64,000 bases of DNA from RGIG3178 sp942492795 (GTDB lineage Bacteria; Bacillota; Clostridia; Christensenellales; QAND01): NCBI GenBank assembly GCA_942492795.1, contig OW818639.1, positions 310,001-374,000 of the forward strand, in the 5' to 3' direction. Of this stretch, positions 1 through 8,365 are shown piece after piece (position 1 is the first letter of the stretch; each line of letters opens with the position of its first letter). Below the pieces are notes generated by a model. That model did not search any database. It saw nothing but the letters and a program-made list of their open reading frames with translations, and was not told the DNA's origin. The translations under genes were made by a program, and so were the position numbers.

Positions 1-495
1 CTGCTCTGCCTGGCTTAACAGAAAATCCATGTACATGCCGTCCGCGCCATCAATGCGAAGATGCCGTCCTACGGCCGTGCTCCTCTGTTGCGTATCGCTT
101 TTGAGAAGAGCTTCGATCTCATCCTCCACAGCGTCGGGCAGTTTTTCCCCGTTTTTGTCAAAGAACTTGATGCCGTTGTACACCACCGGATTGTGTGAAG
201 CGGAAATAACGACACCTGCGTCATATTGCAGCTTGCGCACAAGATAGGCAATGCCCGGCGTGGGCAACACACCGACGCAAACGGCGTTGGCGCCTGCGGA
301 GAGGATGCCTGCCACCATCGCGCTTTCGAGCATATCGCCTGAGACGCGGGTATCCATTCCGATCAATATGCGCGGAGCTGCGCTGTCGCGGCATATCACC
401 GATGCGCCGGCTCGTCCGAGTGCAAACGCCAGCTCCCCTGTCAACTCCACATTCGCGATGCCGCGTACGCCGTCTGTTCCAAACAACAAACCCAT
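1..495 (-). CDS. glmM: Phosphoglucosamine mutase, N-terminal part (cut by window edge)
   Basis: Interconverts glucosamine-6-phosphate and glucosamine-1-phosphate in the cytoplasm, the step before GlmU on the way to UDP-GlcNAc. The first 165 codons are present and the frame is still open at base 1. The protein begins MGLLFGTDGVRG, typical of the family, and carries the phospho-serine loop VISASHNP with the catalytic serine at residue 100. The start is the ATG at 493-495, preceded by an AGGGGGT ribosome site. It lies 19 nt downstream of trxB, probably in the same transcript. glmU lies at 51.9-53.3 kb in this window. Confidence 0.95.
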   Translation of the reverse strand, partial: MGLLFGTDGVRGIANVELTGELAFALGRAGASVICRDSAAPRILIGMDTRVSGDMLESAMVAGILSAGANAVCVGVLPTPGIAYLVRKLQYDAGVVISASHNPVVYNGIKFFDKNGEKLPDAVEDEIEALLKSDTQQRSTAVGRHLRIDGADGMYMDFLLSQAEQ

Positions 496-514
496 AGGTT
501 TACCCCCTAACAAG

Positions 515-1426
515 TCATTTCTTGCTGTTTTCCATCAGTTCGGACGCGGCAATCGCCCCGTCCGCGCAGGCAGTGATGATCTGCCGAAGGTGCTTGCTGC
601 GGATATCCCCCGCCGCGTATACGTTTTTTACATTCGTTTCCATGGTTTCCGGGTTGGTCAGAATATAGCCTCTTTCGTCGAGATCAACCTGTCCGACGAC
701 GATTTCGCTTTGCGGTATATACCCTATTGCGACAAAAACGCCGTCGCAGAGGATCGTCCGTTGTGTTTTGTCCACGGTGCTTTGCAACAGGACACCTTCC
801 ACATGTTCTTTCCCCAATACTTCAACGACGATGCTTTCCATCGCAAGTTCGATGTTGGGGACACCGCTCAGACGCTCCACCACGGTTTTTGCCGCGCGGA
901 ATGCATTTCTCCGGTGTATGATCGTGACCTTTTTGCACATCTGGCTCAAATACAGCGCTTCGGTCACCGCTGCATCGCCGCCGCCTACGATGACGACTTC
1001 CCGGTTGCGAAAGAAGAATCCGTCGCAGGTCGCGCAGTAGCTCACGCCCATGCCGCTTAGTTCCTGCTCGCCGGGCACGCCGATCTTCTGAGGCTGACCG
1101 CCCATGCATAATATGACGCCCCCGCATTGAATGGTGCGTGTTTGCGTTTTTACGGTTTTGATTTCTCCTGATAGGTTCAGTTCCAAAACCTGTTCCGTAA
1201 CAATCTCGACTTCATGCTTTTTCACCTGGTTCAGCATGCGCTCCATCAATTCGTAGCCGCCGATGCCATCGTCAAAGCCTGGATAATTCTCAATCAGGTG
1301 GGCCGTCGCCGCGTTGCCGCCGGGAACTTTGTCCTCCACCACCAGGACGGAGAGACCCGCGCGCGCCGCATAGATTGCCGCTGTCAATCCTGCCGGACCC
1401 GCACCCAAAACAACAACGTCTATCAT
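515..1426 (-). CDS. trxB: Thioredoxin reductase
   Basis: FAD- and NADPH-dependent enzyme that reduces thioredoxin in the cytoplasm. The 303-residue protein has the N-terminal FAD fold GAGPAG (8-13), the redox pair CATC at 131-134 and the NADPH-binding motif GGGDAA (148-153), in the usual low-molecular-weight TrxB order. A longer reading begins eight codons upstream, but the ATG at 1424-1426 is the right start because AGGAGG sits 7 nt before it. A strong promoter lies about 190 nt upstream and glmM follows after 19 nt. The length is normal for the family. Confidence 0.96.
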   Translation of the reverse strand: MIDVVVLGAGPAGLTAAIYAARAGLSVLVVEDKVPGGNAATAHLIENYPGFDDGIGGYELMERMLNQVKKHEVEIVTEQVLELNLSGEIKTVKTQTRTIQCGGVILCMGGQPQKIGVPGEQELSGMGVSYCATCDGFFFRNREVVIVGGGDAAVTEALYLSQMCKKVTIIHRRNAFRAAKTVVERLSGVPNIELAMESIVVEVLGKEHVEGVLLQSTVDKTQRTILCDGVFVAIGYIPQSEIVVGQVDLDERGYILTNPETMETNVKNVYAAGDIRSKHLRQIITACADGAIAASELMENSKK

Positions 1427-1612
1427 TTTATATCCTCCTGTATCAACCAAATCTCGCTGCAGGCTTGCATCTGCATTGCAAAACAGTGCAGGTTCCGCCT
1501 CGCAGCATGACCCGTCAAAATGCTTTTTACCGATTGATCGGGCAGTGCGATGCAGCTAAAATCGGCAATTTCGGCATGGAATAAACCACCCGCGATTTAT
1601 TCGTGGACTTTT

Positions 1613-1640
1613 ATTATACCATACTGTATCTTTTTGTCGA
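1613..1640 (-). promoter_or_regulatory. sigma-A promoter for trxB-glmM
   Basis: On the minus strand TCGACA (1635-1640), a 16-nt spacer and a perfect TATAAT (1613-1618). It gives a leader of roughly 180 nt before the trxB start, in which I see no recognisable riboswitch or small gene. Confidence 0.75.
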
Positions 1641-1727
1641 TAACGTGTCAGCTTTGTTGTATCCTTTGTTTCCTCGTGAGATATGAATGCCGACGCAAGG
1701 CGTTAAGCCATGGACGCGCGCACAGAA

Positions 1728-1755
1728 AAGGACCGCAAACAAGTTTGCGGTCCTT
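1728..1755 (-). terminator. Intrinsic terminator after rpsI
   Basis: A 13-bp perfect stem (1728-1740 with 1743-1755), followed on the minus strand by TTTTCT. It lies 22 nt beyond the rpsI stop codon and upstream of the trxB promoter, so it ends the rplM-rpsI transcript. The 350-nt gap between rpsI and trxB holds this hairpin, the promoter and the trxB leader. Confidence 0.85.
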
Positions 1756-1776
1756 TGTGTTTTGATAAATAACGCT

Positions 1777-2172
1777 TTAGCGCTTGCTGAACTGCGGCGC
1801 ACGGCGGGCTGCTTTTAAGCCGTACTTCTTGCGTTCCTTCATGCGCGGGTCACGGGTTAAGAACCCGGCCCTTTTCAACGCGATGCGAAGGGTTTCGTCC
1901 ACCGTCAGCAACGCTCTTGCGATGCCGTGCCGGATGGCGCCTGCCTGTCCGGTCGTGCCGCCGCCCTGAACGTTGACAAACACATCGTATTTGCCGTCCA
2001 GATCCAACAGCGCCAACGGAGCCTTGGCTTCCATGATCAGAGTTTCCAAACCAAAATATTCTGTGAGCGGGCGTTTGTTGATCGTAAACGCACCGTTGCC
2101 TGCAATCAGACGTACGCGAGCCACGCTGCTTTTACGCCGGCCGGTTCCGAGATATTGCACTTTTGCTGCCAT
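1777..2172 (-). CDS. rpsI: 30S ribosomal protein S9
   Basis: Small-subunit protein whose C-terminal tail reaches the P-site tRNA. The 131 residues include the N-terminal GTGRRKSSVARVRL signature and the basic family tail ending QFSKR. AAGGAGG precedes the ATG. It is the last gene of the rplM-rpsI pair, 15 nt after rplM, and is followed by a strong terminator. Confidence 0.98.
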   Translation of the reverse strand: MAAKVQYLGTGRRKSSVARVRLIAGNGAFTINKRPLTEYFGLETLIMEAKAPLALLDLDGKYDVFVNVQGGGTTGQAGAIRHGIARALLTVDETLRIALKRAGFLTRDPRMKERKKYGLKAARRAPQFSKR

Positions 2173-2187
2173 CTTTGTACGTCCTCC

Positions 2188-2613
2188 TTACACTTCGAGC
2201 GGTTCGGGCATCTGCGCGCTGTGCTGATGCTCCGGTCCCGTGTAGACCTTGAGTTTTCGAAACATATCGTGGCCGATCGCGTTTTTGGGAAGCATGCCTT
2301 TTACGGCGATCTCAAACGCGAAGGCGGGCTTTCTTTGCATCAGCTCACGGTAAGATACTTCCTTCAATCCGCCGGGATATCCGCTGTGGCGGCGGTACAT
2401 CTTCTGATCCAGCTTGCGGCCGGTAAAGACGACCTTCTCTATGTTGACCACGATCACATGATCACCCATGTTAACATGCGGGGTAAAATCGGGTTTATGC
2501 TTTCCGCGAAGGATATAGGCAACACGGCTTGCCAGGCGTCCAAAGGTTTGGCCTTCGGCGTCCACGACAAACCATTTGCCGGCAACCTTGCCGCTGGGCA
2601 TATAGGTTTTCAT
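2188..2613 (-). CDS. rplM: 50S ribosomal protein L13
   Basis: Early-assembling large-subunit protein. The 141-residue product shows family signatures such as WFVVDAEGQTFGRLAS near the N terminus, DHVIVVN in the middle and GMLPKN towards the C terminus. The ATG at 2613 follows GGGAGG by 9 nt. A consensus promoter and a leader of about 100 nt separate it from truA, so rplM-rpsI can be transcribed apart from the genes upstream. In Bacillus the equivalent leader is known to carry an L13 autoregulatory element. Confidence 0.98.
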   Translation of the reverse strand: MKTYMPSGKVAGKWFVVDAEGQTFGRLASRVAYILRGKHKPDFTPHVNMGDHVIVVNIEKVVFTGRKLDQKMYRRHSGYPGGLKEVSYRELMQRKPAFAFEIAVKGMLPKNAIGHDMFRKLKVYTGPEHQHSAQMPEPLEV

Positions 2614-2716
2614 CGGATGTGTCCTCCCAAAATTGCAAAAGCGGGTGAGCGGTCCGGTTTTGCATCAAAATTCGCTTTGGATCCCGTTTTGCTCCGGGGC
2701 AGGGACAAAATGGGAC
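2614..2716 (-). promoter_or_regulatory. Leader of rplM-rpsI, possible L13 autoregulatory site
   Basis: The 5' untranslated region between the mapped -10 box and the rplM start. L13 leaders are known in Bacillota, and this stretch has the right place and length. I did not derive a full secondary structure, so the assignment rests on position. A covariance search with the L13-leader model would decide. Confidence 0.4.
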
Positions 2717-2722
2717 TTATAC

Positions 2723-2751
2723 ATTCTATCCAATAGCCCTTGTCATGTCAA
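2723..2751 (-). promoter_or_regulatory. sigma-A promoter for rplM-rpsI
   Basis: Perfect TTGACA (2746-2751), a 17-nt spacer and TAGAAT (2723-2728). The -35 box lies inside a 6-bp hairpin (CCCTTG/CAAGGG) just beyond the truA stop; that hairpin has no T-run on the minus strand, so I do not call it a terminator. Confidence 0.85.
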
Positions 2752-2773
2752 GGGACATTTTTTAACATCCTTT

Positions 2774-3559
2774 TCAGAGCGCATCGCGCAGAAGCGTTTC
2801 AAAAAGAGCCCTGTCGGCATCCGGTTCCCCGTAGAACACATGCATCAGCATCAGTCCTTCCGGTTTTGCGGTAAGCCCGCCGCACAGCCTGTCCCGGTGT
2901 TCGATCATCTGCAAAAAAGCGTCCGTCCCCAGCTTTTTGCGCCCGATATCGATCAATGTCCCGGCGATGATGCGTACCATATTGTACAAAAAGCCGGAAC
3001 CCAAAACATCCAGTATGATGCGGTCGCCAAGCTTCGTCAGCCGAATCTCGCAGATGGTGCGCACCGTGCTTTTGACCATGCTTCCCGACGCGGCAAACGC
3101 CGCATAATCATGGGTGCCCACAAGCGGCGCCAACGATTCCTGCATCCTTTTCAGATCCAGCGCATAGGGCACATGGCCGGTCGTGCGCCGGTAGAGTGGG
3201 CTGCCCTGCGGATGGTTCAAAATCGAGTACCGGTACCATTTCATCTTCGCGTCGAAGCGCGCATGAAATCCGTCCTGTGCCTGCTCGCTGTTTTTAATGC
3301 GAATATCCTTTGGCAGCAGAAAATTCAGGGCATAGCTTATGCGCCCGGGCGGGATGCGCGTCTCTACATCAAAATGGCAGGTCAGGCAAAGTGCGTGCAC
3401 ACCGGCGTCGGTTCTGGACGATCCGTGCACCGTGACCTTCTGCTGCGTCAGTTCAAGGATGGCGTCCTCAATCTTCTGCTGTACGCTTGGAAGATCCTTT
3501 TGGCGCTGCCAGCCACAGTAGTCCGTACCGTCAAATTCGACGTCCAACCGGATACGCAT
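2774..3559 (-). CDS. truA: tRNA pseudouridine(38-40) synthase
   Basis: Converts uridines 38-40 of the tRNA anticodon arm to pseudouridine. The protein begins MRIRLDVEFDGTDYCGWQRQ, the usual TruA start, and contains SRTDAGVHAL with the catalytic aspartate. A longer frame exists upstream, but GGAGGG stands just before the ATG at 3557-3559, and this ATG overlaps the ecfT stop codon as ATGA. The 261-residue length is normal. It closes the ecfA1-ecfA2-ecfT-truA cluster, a standard Bacillota arrangement. Confidence 0.96.
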   Translation of the reverse strand: MRIRLDVEFDGTDYCGWQRQKDLPSVQQKIEDAILELTQQKVTVHGSSRTDAGVHALCLTCHFDVETRIPPGRISYALNFLLPKDIRIKNSEQAQDGFHARFDAKMKWYRYSILNHPQGSPLYRRTTGHVPYALDLKRMQESLAPLVGTHDYAAFAASGSMVKSTVRTICEIRLTKLGDRIILDVLGSGFLYNMVRIIAGTLIDIGRKKLGTDAFLQMIEHRDRLCGGLTAKPEGLMLMHVFYGEPDADRALFETLLRDAL

Positions 3560-4356
3560 CAAAGCCCTCCTACGGTCGCCAACGCAAAACATACCGCCAT
3601 CACCAGCATGGACAGATAGTCCCTCAAGGCGGACTTGAGCACCTTGAGTTTGGTGCGCCCTTCGCCGCCATGGTAGCATCTTGCTTCCATCGCGACCGCC
3701 AGTTCTTCCGCCCTCCGAAATGCGCTGATAAACAGCGGCACCAACAGCGGCACAAGGTTCATTGCGCGCTTGATGGGCCCGCCGGTGTCAAAATCGGCGC
3801 CTCTGGCGGCCTGTGCCAGCCGTATGCGGTTGGCTTCTTCGGAAAGCGTCGGGATGAAGCGAAGCGCAATGGTCATCATCATCGCCAGTTCATGCGCCGG
3901 AAATTTCAGTTTGGCAAGCGGGTGCAGCAGCGCCTCAATGCCGTCGGTCAGTTGCAAGGGAGAGGTCGTGAGCGTCAAAAGTGACGTTCCCGCGACCAGC
4001 ATCGCGAGCCGAAGCGCAAGGACGACGGCTGTTCTAAGCCCGACTGTGGTGATGGAAAATATCCAGAAGGATACGAGTACCGGGCCGCCGCGCGTTAAAA
4101 ACAGGTTCAGTACAAACGTGAAAATAAGGATGAACATCAACGGCTTTAACCCGCGCAGCAGCACGCCCAGCGGCACTTTGGACAACAAAGTGGCCAACGC
4201 CAACAACGCGAACAGCATGACATAGCCCCAAACGGTGCTCACCAGAAAAGCCAGTATGATAAACAGCATCGCGAGCATGATCTTGTATCTCGGGTCCAGC
4301 CGGTGGATGACACTTTGCGCAGGATAATATTGGCCCAATGCCAGATCCTTAAACAT
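3559..4356 (-). CDS. ecfT: ECF transporter transmembrane component EcfT
   Basis: Integral membrane scaffold of energy-coupling-factor vitamin and metal importers; it couples the EcfA ATPases to a substrate-binding S component. The 265 residues contain several hydrophobic segments and the paired coupling-helix motifs with ARG (AQAARGAD and the MEARCYHGG region), diagnostic of EcfT. The start at 4356 (MFKDLALGQYY) has AAAGGAGG upstream and overlaps the ecfA2 stop by 8 nt. No S-component gene is nearby, which fits a group II module shared among S proteins encoded elsewhere. Confidence 0.95.
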   Translation of the reverse strand: MFKDLALGQYYPAQSVIHRLDPRYKIMLAMLFIILAFLVSTVWGYVMLFALLALATLLSKVPLGVLLRGLKPLMFILIFTFVLNLFLTRGGPVLVSFWIFSITTVGLRTAVVLALRLAMLVAGTSLLTLTTSPLQLTDGIEALLHPLAKLKFPAHELAMMMTIALRFIPTLSEEANRIRLAQAARGADFDTGGPIKRAMNLVPLLVPLFISAFRRAEELAVAMEARCYHGGEGRTKLKVLKSALRDYLSMLVMAVCFALATVGGL

Positions 4357-5209
4357 CCTCACGCCTCCTTTGAAGGGTTTGCGCGATAAGCCGCGCCATG
4401 CCCTGCGGCGTTGCGTCAAACGCGACAGCAAAGCCGGCTTCGTTAAGCCTGGTGTGAAGCTGTGCCATCACGGGCATGCCAAGCCCGATGTCATACAGGT
4501 ACTGCGCATCGGAAAAGACCTCCTGCGGCGTGCCTGTTCTTAGAAGCTCGCCTTCATGGATGATCAGCACACGCTGCGCGCACATCGCGATGTCGTCCAT
4601 CGAATGCGATACCATCACGACCGCTATGCCCGAATCGCGGTGCAGCTTTTGGATACGCGTCAATAAGAGGCGCCTGCCCTCGGGGTCAAGGCCCGCCGCG
4701 GGCTCGTCCAAAACCAGATATTTTGGCTGCATCGCCAATACGCCCGCGATGGCCACGCGGCGTTTTTGTCCGCCGGAGAGCTCAAACGGGCTGCGCTTTG
4801 CAAACTCTTCGTAATCCAGTTCCATCTGTTCCATCGCGTACAAAACGCGCTCATGCTGCTGCGCATCGTTGAGCCCCATGTTCTTGGGGCCAAACGCGAT
4901 ATCCTTCTCCACCGTTTCTTCAAAGAGCTGGTATTCCGGATATTGAAACACCATGCCGACGGTGGTGCGCACTTTTTTCTTGGGATAATCGCCACAAAGC
5001 CCGATGCCGTCGACGGTAATCGCGCCGCGCTGAACCGGGATCAGACCGTTCAAGTGCTGCACGAGCGTGCTCTTGCCGGACCCTGTCTGTCCTATGATGC
5101 CCACAAATTCCCCCATTTGCACGTCAAAGCTGATGTCACTGAGCGCTTTCGTCTCCATCGGCGTATTGGGTGCATAGGTGTGGAACAGATGTTCTACCGA
5201 TATTGACAT
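4349..5209 (-). CDS. ecfA2: ECF transporter ATP-binding protein EcfA2
   Basis: One of the two cytoplasmic ATPases of the ECF module. The 286-residue protein has Walker A GQTGSGKST, the ABC signature LSGGQKRR, Walker B YLVLDEP with the following AAGLDP D-loop, and the H-loop VSHSMDD. The Q-loop FQYPEYQLF is characteristic of EcfA. It overlaps ecfA1 by 16 nt and ecfT by 8 nt, indicating tight translational coupling. Confidence 0.95.
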   Translation of the reverse strand: MSISVEHLFHTYAPNTPMETKALSDISFDVQMGEFVGIIGQTGSGKSTLVQHLNGLIPVQRGAITVDGIGLCGDYPKKKVRTTVGMVFQYPEYQLFEETVEKDIAFGPKNMGLNDAQQHERVLYAMEQMELDYEEFAKRSPFELSGGQKRRVAIAGVLAMQPKYLVLDEPAAGLDPEGRRLLLTRIQKLHRDSGIAVVMVSHSMDDIAMCAQRVLIIHEGELLRTGTPQEVFSDAQYLYDIGLGMPVMAQLHTRLNEAGFAVAFDATPQGMARLIAQTLQRRREDV

Positions 5210-6012
5210 AATCTGTTCACCGTTTCTTCCATGGATAGCCCGGCGCCTATGTCGCAGCCGTGCAGTTTGAGTTCATGCGCAAGCGCCATCAGCGGCGGCA
5301 GCTCCATTCCCAAATCGATCAGCCGTTCCATATGGTTTGAAAATATATCCTGCGGACTGCCGTCAAGTTCCATGTGCCCGTCGTTTAGAACGACCATGCG
5401 GTCCGCTCTGAGCGCTTCTTCCATGTTGTGTGTGATGTGCAGAATCGTGATGCCGCTGCGGTGCAGCGCTTCCATAACGGACAAAACCGCTTCGCGCCCC
5501 ACAGGATCGAGCATGGAGGTGGATTCGTCGAAGATGATCAGCTTCGGCTGCATCGCCAATACGCCGGCGATCGCGATGCGCTGCTTTTGTCCGCCGGAAA
5601 GCTGGTATGGCGCGCGCAGTTTGTACGCTTCCATGTCAACGGCCAAAAGCGCCAACGATACCCTGTTGACGATCTCTTCGCTCGGTATTCCCAAATTTTC
5701 CGGTCCGAACGCCACATCCTCCTCCACAACGGAGGCTACGATCTGGTTGTCGGGATTTTGGAAAATCATGCCTGCGGCGGAACGGATCGACAGCGTCAGC
5801 GCATCGTCCCTCGTATCCATTTCAAAGGTATACACATGCCCGTCATCCGGCCGAAGCAGCGCGTTGATATGGCGGGCAAGCGTGCTCTTCCCGCTTCCGT
5901 TGCGCCCGACGAGCGCGATGTATTCTCCCGCATTGACCGTAAAGTCAAGCGAACTCAGCGCCTGCCACTGTCCAAAGGCGTAGCTTACGCCCTCGAAGCG
6001 AACCGCTTCCAT
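5194..6012 (-). CDS. ecfA1: ECF transporter ATP-binding protein EcfA1
   Basis: Partner ATPase of EcfA2. It has Walker A GRNGSGKST at about residues 36-44, Q-loop FQNPDNQIV, signature LSGGQKQR and Walker B LIIFDESTSMLDP. The serine after DE and the STSMLDP sequence are typical of the A1 subunit, whose Walker B differs from that of A2. An SD (AGGAGG) precedes the start. It is the first gene of the module, 234 nt after rplQ, and that gap carries several hairpins. Confidence 0.95.
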   Translation of the reverse strand: MEAVRFEGVSYAFGQWQALSSLDFTVNAGEYIALVGRNGSGKSTLARHINALLRPDDGHVYTFEMDTRDDALTLSIRSAAGMIFQNPDNQIVASVVEEDVAFGPENLGIPSEEIVNRVSLALLAVDMEAYKLRAPYQLSGGQKQRIAIAGVLAMQPKLIIFDESTSMLDPVGREAVLSVMEALHRSGITILHITHNMEEALRADRMVVLNDGHMELDGSPQDIFSNHMERLIDLGMELPPLMALAHELKLHGCDIGAGLSMEETVNRLCQYR

Positions 6013-6044
6013 GTATCCTCCTGTCTAGCCAAAAGGGAGCCTAT

Positions 6045-6166
6045 GCCATCGACGAGGTCGATGGCTTCAAGGGGGAATCCAATTCCCCCTTGAGCAACCC
6101 CCAGGGACGCCGTTTTTAAAAACGGCGGGTAAAGGTATTTTCCGGCGCGCATGTCGCCGGAAAATA
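6045..6166. repeat. Four successive palindromes between rplQ and ecfA1
   Basis: Four hairpin-forming sequences follow each other. There is an 8-bp stem at 6045-6065 and a 12-bp stem at 6067-6093 (TCAAGGGGGAAT with its complement). A perfect 20-bp palindrome, cgccgtttttaaaaacggcg, occupies 6108-6127. A 12-bp stem spans 6136-6166 (TATTTTCCGGCG with its complement). None encodes a protein. They may be a dispersed intergenic repeat or attenuator-like structures limiting read-through from rpoA-rplQ into the ECF genes. Confidence 0.7.
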
Positions 6167-6211
6167 TTTATGTACTATTTACTTTAATTGTTTAGACCTG
6201 TCGATATGATG

Positions 6212-6231
6212 AGGGAGCCTAGCGGCTCCCT
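6212..6231 (-). terminator. Hairpin after rplQ, possible weak terminator
   Basis: An 8-bp stem AGGGAGCC/GGCTCCCT with a 4-nt loop, 15 nt beyond the rplQ stop. On the minus strand it is followed by CATCATATC and not by a T-run, so it would terminate poorly or serve as a 3'-end stabiliser. Confidence 0.45.
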
Positions 6232-6246
6232 TTGTTCTGACATTGT

Positions 6247-6729
6247 CTACACTAGTTCCAAGATCGCCATCGGTGCGGCGTCTCCGCGCCGTGGGCCTAT
6301 CTTGATGATGCGGGTATATCCGCCACCCTGTCCGAGATCGCGCGCACGTGCGGCATATTTCGGTCCGATTTCACGGAACAGCTTCTCCACAACAGGATTG
6401 TGGATGTCGCCTGTCCGCTCAGCGTACTTGGTTTTGGATTCCTTCTCCTGCTTTTCCATCGGCACATTGTACAGATATGCCATCAGTCGACGGCGAACCG
6501 CCAATTTGCTTGGAGCATCGTTGGTGATGGTTTTGCCATCTTTCTTCACCGTAACGGTGTTATCGTATTCGTCAATGGCCAACGTTATCAGTTTTTCCGC
6601 TATGCTGCGCACTTCTTTTGCCCGCGTCTCCGTTGTTTCCAGCTTACCGTTCAGGATAAACGCGGTGGTCAGATTGCGCAAAATGGCTTGCCTCTCTTTG
6701 GTCGGCCTGCCCAGTTTGCGGTATCCCAT
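6247..6729 (-). CDS. rplQ: 50S ribosomal protein L17, long form
   Basis: Large-subunit protein at the end of the alpha operon. It begins MGYRKLGRPTKERQ and ends with the family tail GPRRGDAAPMAILELV. At 160 residues it is about 40 longer than Bacillus L17; the extra residues lie in the middle, around VTVKKDGKTITND and MEKQEKESKTKY. Two ATGs are possible; the upstream one touches AGGAGG directly, whereas the one at 6729 is 9 nt away and is preferred. It follows rpoA by 14 nt. Confidence 0.95.
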   Translation of the reverse strand: MGYRKLGRPTKERQAILRNLTTAFILNGKLETTETRAKEVRSIAEKLITLAIDEYDNTVTVKKDGKTITNDAPSKLAVRRRLMAYLYNVPMEKQEKESKTKYAERTGDIHNPVVEKLFREIGPKYAARARDLGQGGGYTRIIKIGPRRGDAAPMAILELV

Positions 6730-6743
6730 GGGGTACATCCTCC

Positions 6744-7685
6744 TTATTCATCGCTCGGACGCAAACTCAAGCCAAGCTCTTCGAGCTTTTGCTGGACTTC
6801 TTCCAGCGATTTGCGGCCCAGGTTGCGTACCTTCATCATTTCTTCTTCGGTCATCTTGACAAGCTCATCCACCGTGCTGATGCCGGCGCGCTTGAGGCAA
6901 TTGTAGCTGCGAACGGAGAGATCCAAATCATCGATGCTCTTTTCAAGCACGCTGTTGTGATGCTCGTCTTCCTTGGCCACCATTATTTCAACGCCGCTGA
7001 CATGATCCGTGAGGTTCACGAACAGCGAAAGATGTTCCGTCATGATTTTGGCTGCCAATGAAGCCGCTTCCTGCGGGGCAATAACGCCGTTGGTCCATAT
7101 TTCAAGCGTCAGCTTGTCATAGTCCGTCACCTGTCCGACGCGGGTGTTCTCCACAGCGAAGTTCACCTTTTTGACGGGCGTGAAAATGGAATCCATCGGT
7201 ATAATGCCTATCGGCATGCCGGGTTTTTTGTTTTTGTCCGCATACACATAGCCGCGGCCCCGCTCCATTACAACTTCCATGTTCAGCATCGCCTTGTCGT
7301 TGAGCGTAGCGATGTGCATCTCCGGATTGAGTATTTCGATCTCGGGATCCACATAGAAATCTGCGGCGGTAACGATACACGGCCCTTTTGCGCTGATGCG
7401 GATGGTCTTGGGCAAATCCGTATACATGACAGCGGATAACCCCTTGAGGCTCAACAGGATATCTGTAACGTCCTCCTGCACACCCTCGACGGTACTGAAT
7501 TCATGCAGAATGCCATCGATGCGCATGCTGGTTGCCGCAACGCCGGGCAGAGAGGACAACAGGATACGGCGCAGCGCGTTTCCAAGCGTCGTTCCAAATC
7601 CTCGCTCCAATGGCTCGATTACCAACTTGCCATAATTGCGTTCCTGGATCTCGCATTCTATATTCGGCTTTTCAATTTCTATCAT
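6744..7685 (-). CDS. rpoA: RNA polymerase alpha subunit
   Basis: Assembles the core polymerase and contacts upstream promoter DNA and activators. The 313-residue protein has the N-terminal dimerisation domain (ERGFGTTLGNALRRILLSSL near residues 28-47) and a C-terminal DNA-binding domain containing NCLKRAGISTVDEL and RNLGRKSLEEV. An SD with AGGAGG precedes the ATG. It sits between rpsD and rplQ as in other Bacillota. Confidence 0.98.
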   Translation of the reverse strand: MIEIEKPNIECEIQERNYGKLVIEPLERGFGTTLGNALRRILLSSLPGVAATSMRIDGILHEFSTVEGVQEDVTDILLSLKGLSAVMYTDLPKTIRISAKGPCIVTAADFYVDPEIEILNPEMHIATLNDKAMLNMEVVMERGRGYVYADKNKKPGMPIGIIPMDSIFTPVKKVNFAVENTRVGQVTDYDKLTLEIWTNGVIAPQEAASLAAKIMTEHLSLFVNLTDHVSGVEIMVAKEDEHHNSVLEKSIDDLDLSVRSYNCLKRAGISTVDELVKMTEEEMMKVRNLGRKSLEEVQQKLEELGLSLRPSDE

Positions 7686-7725
7686 ACGCAGTGCTCCTCC
7701 TATTCGGGTTGTCTTGTGTGACGCA

Positions 7726-8349
7726 TCACCTGGAGTATAGCTCGACGATCTGATGTTCTTCGATTGTCAAATCGATATCGTCCCGCTGCGGCAACGCAAT
7801 GACCGATCCTTTGAGGCTTTCCGCATCCAGTGTGAGCCATTTCGGCAGGTTGCGGTTGCCTTCTTCGCGCAGCGCTTTGACGTGATCGATTTCCTGCGAG
7901 CGCTCACGCACGCCTACGACATCGCCGATCTTCACAATGAAGGAAGGAATGTCAACTTTTTTGCCATTGACCAAAATGTGCCCATGGCACACCATCTGGC
8001 GGGATTGCGGACGGCTGTCGCCGAATCCCAGGCGGAACACGACATTGTCCAGCCTGCGCTCTAACAGGATCAAAAGGTTTTCACCCGTGATGCCCTTCAT
8101 GCGGCTGGCCCGATCAAAGGTCCTGCGGAACTGGCCTTCCATTACGCCGTACATGCGGCGCGCTTTTTGCTTTTCACGCAACTGGACACCATACTGGCTC
8201 TGCTTTTTACGGCTGACGCCATGCTGGCCCGGGGGTGTCGGGCGTTTTGTGACGCCACATTTGACGCTGAAGCAACGGTCGCCTTTGAGGAAGAGCTTCA
8301 TGCCTTCCCTGCGACATTGCCTGCAGACGGAATCTATATATCTTGCCAT
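7726..8349 (-). CDS. rpsD: 30S ribosomal protein S4, zinc-binding form
   Basis: Primary 16S rRNA-binding protein that nucleates the small-subunit body. The 207 residues include an S4 RNA-binding domain (RLDNVVFRLGF onward). The N terminus keeps four cysteines at 9, 12, 26 and 31, the C+ pattern expected to bind zinc. It lies between rpsK and rpoA; in Bacillus subtilis rpsD is instead a separate, autoregulated gene. Confidence 0.98.
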   Translation of the reverse strand: MARYIDSVCRQCRREGMKLFLKGDRCFSVKCGVTKRPTPPGQHGVSRKKQSQYGVQLREKQKARRMYGVMEGQFRRTFDRASRMKGITGENLLILLERRLDNVVFRLGFGDSRPQSRQMVCHGHILVNGKKVDIPSFIVKIGDVVGVRERSQEIDHVKALREEGNRNLPKWLTLDAESLKGSVIALPQRDDIDLTIEEHQIVELYSR

Positions 8350-8365
8350 AGCGGATATCCTCCTT

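Noticed and set aside
1427..1606. Possible riboswitch in the 180-nt trxB leader
   Set aside because: No recognisable aptamer core or terminator/anti-terminator pair was found.
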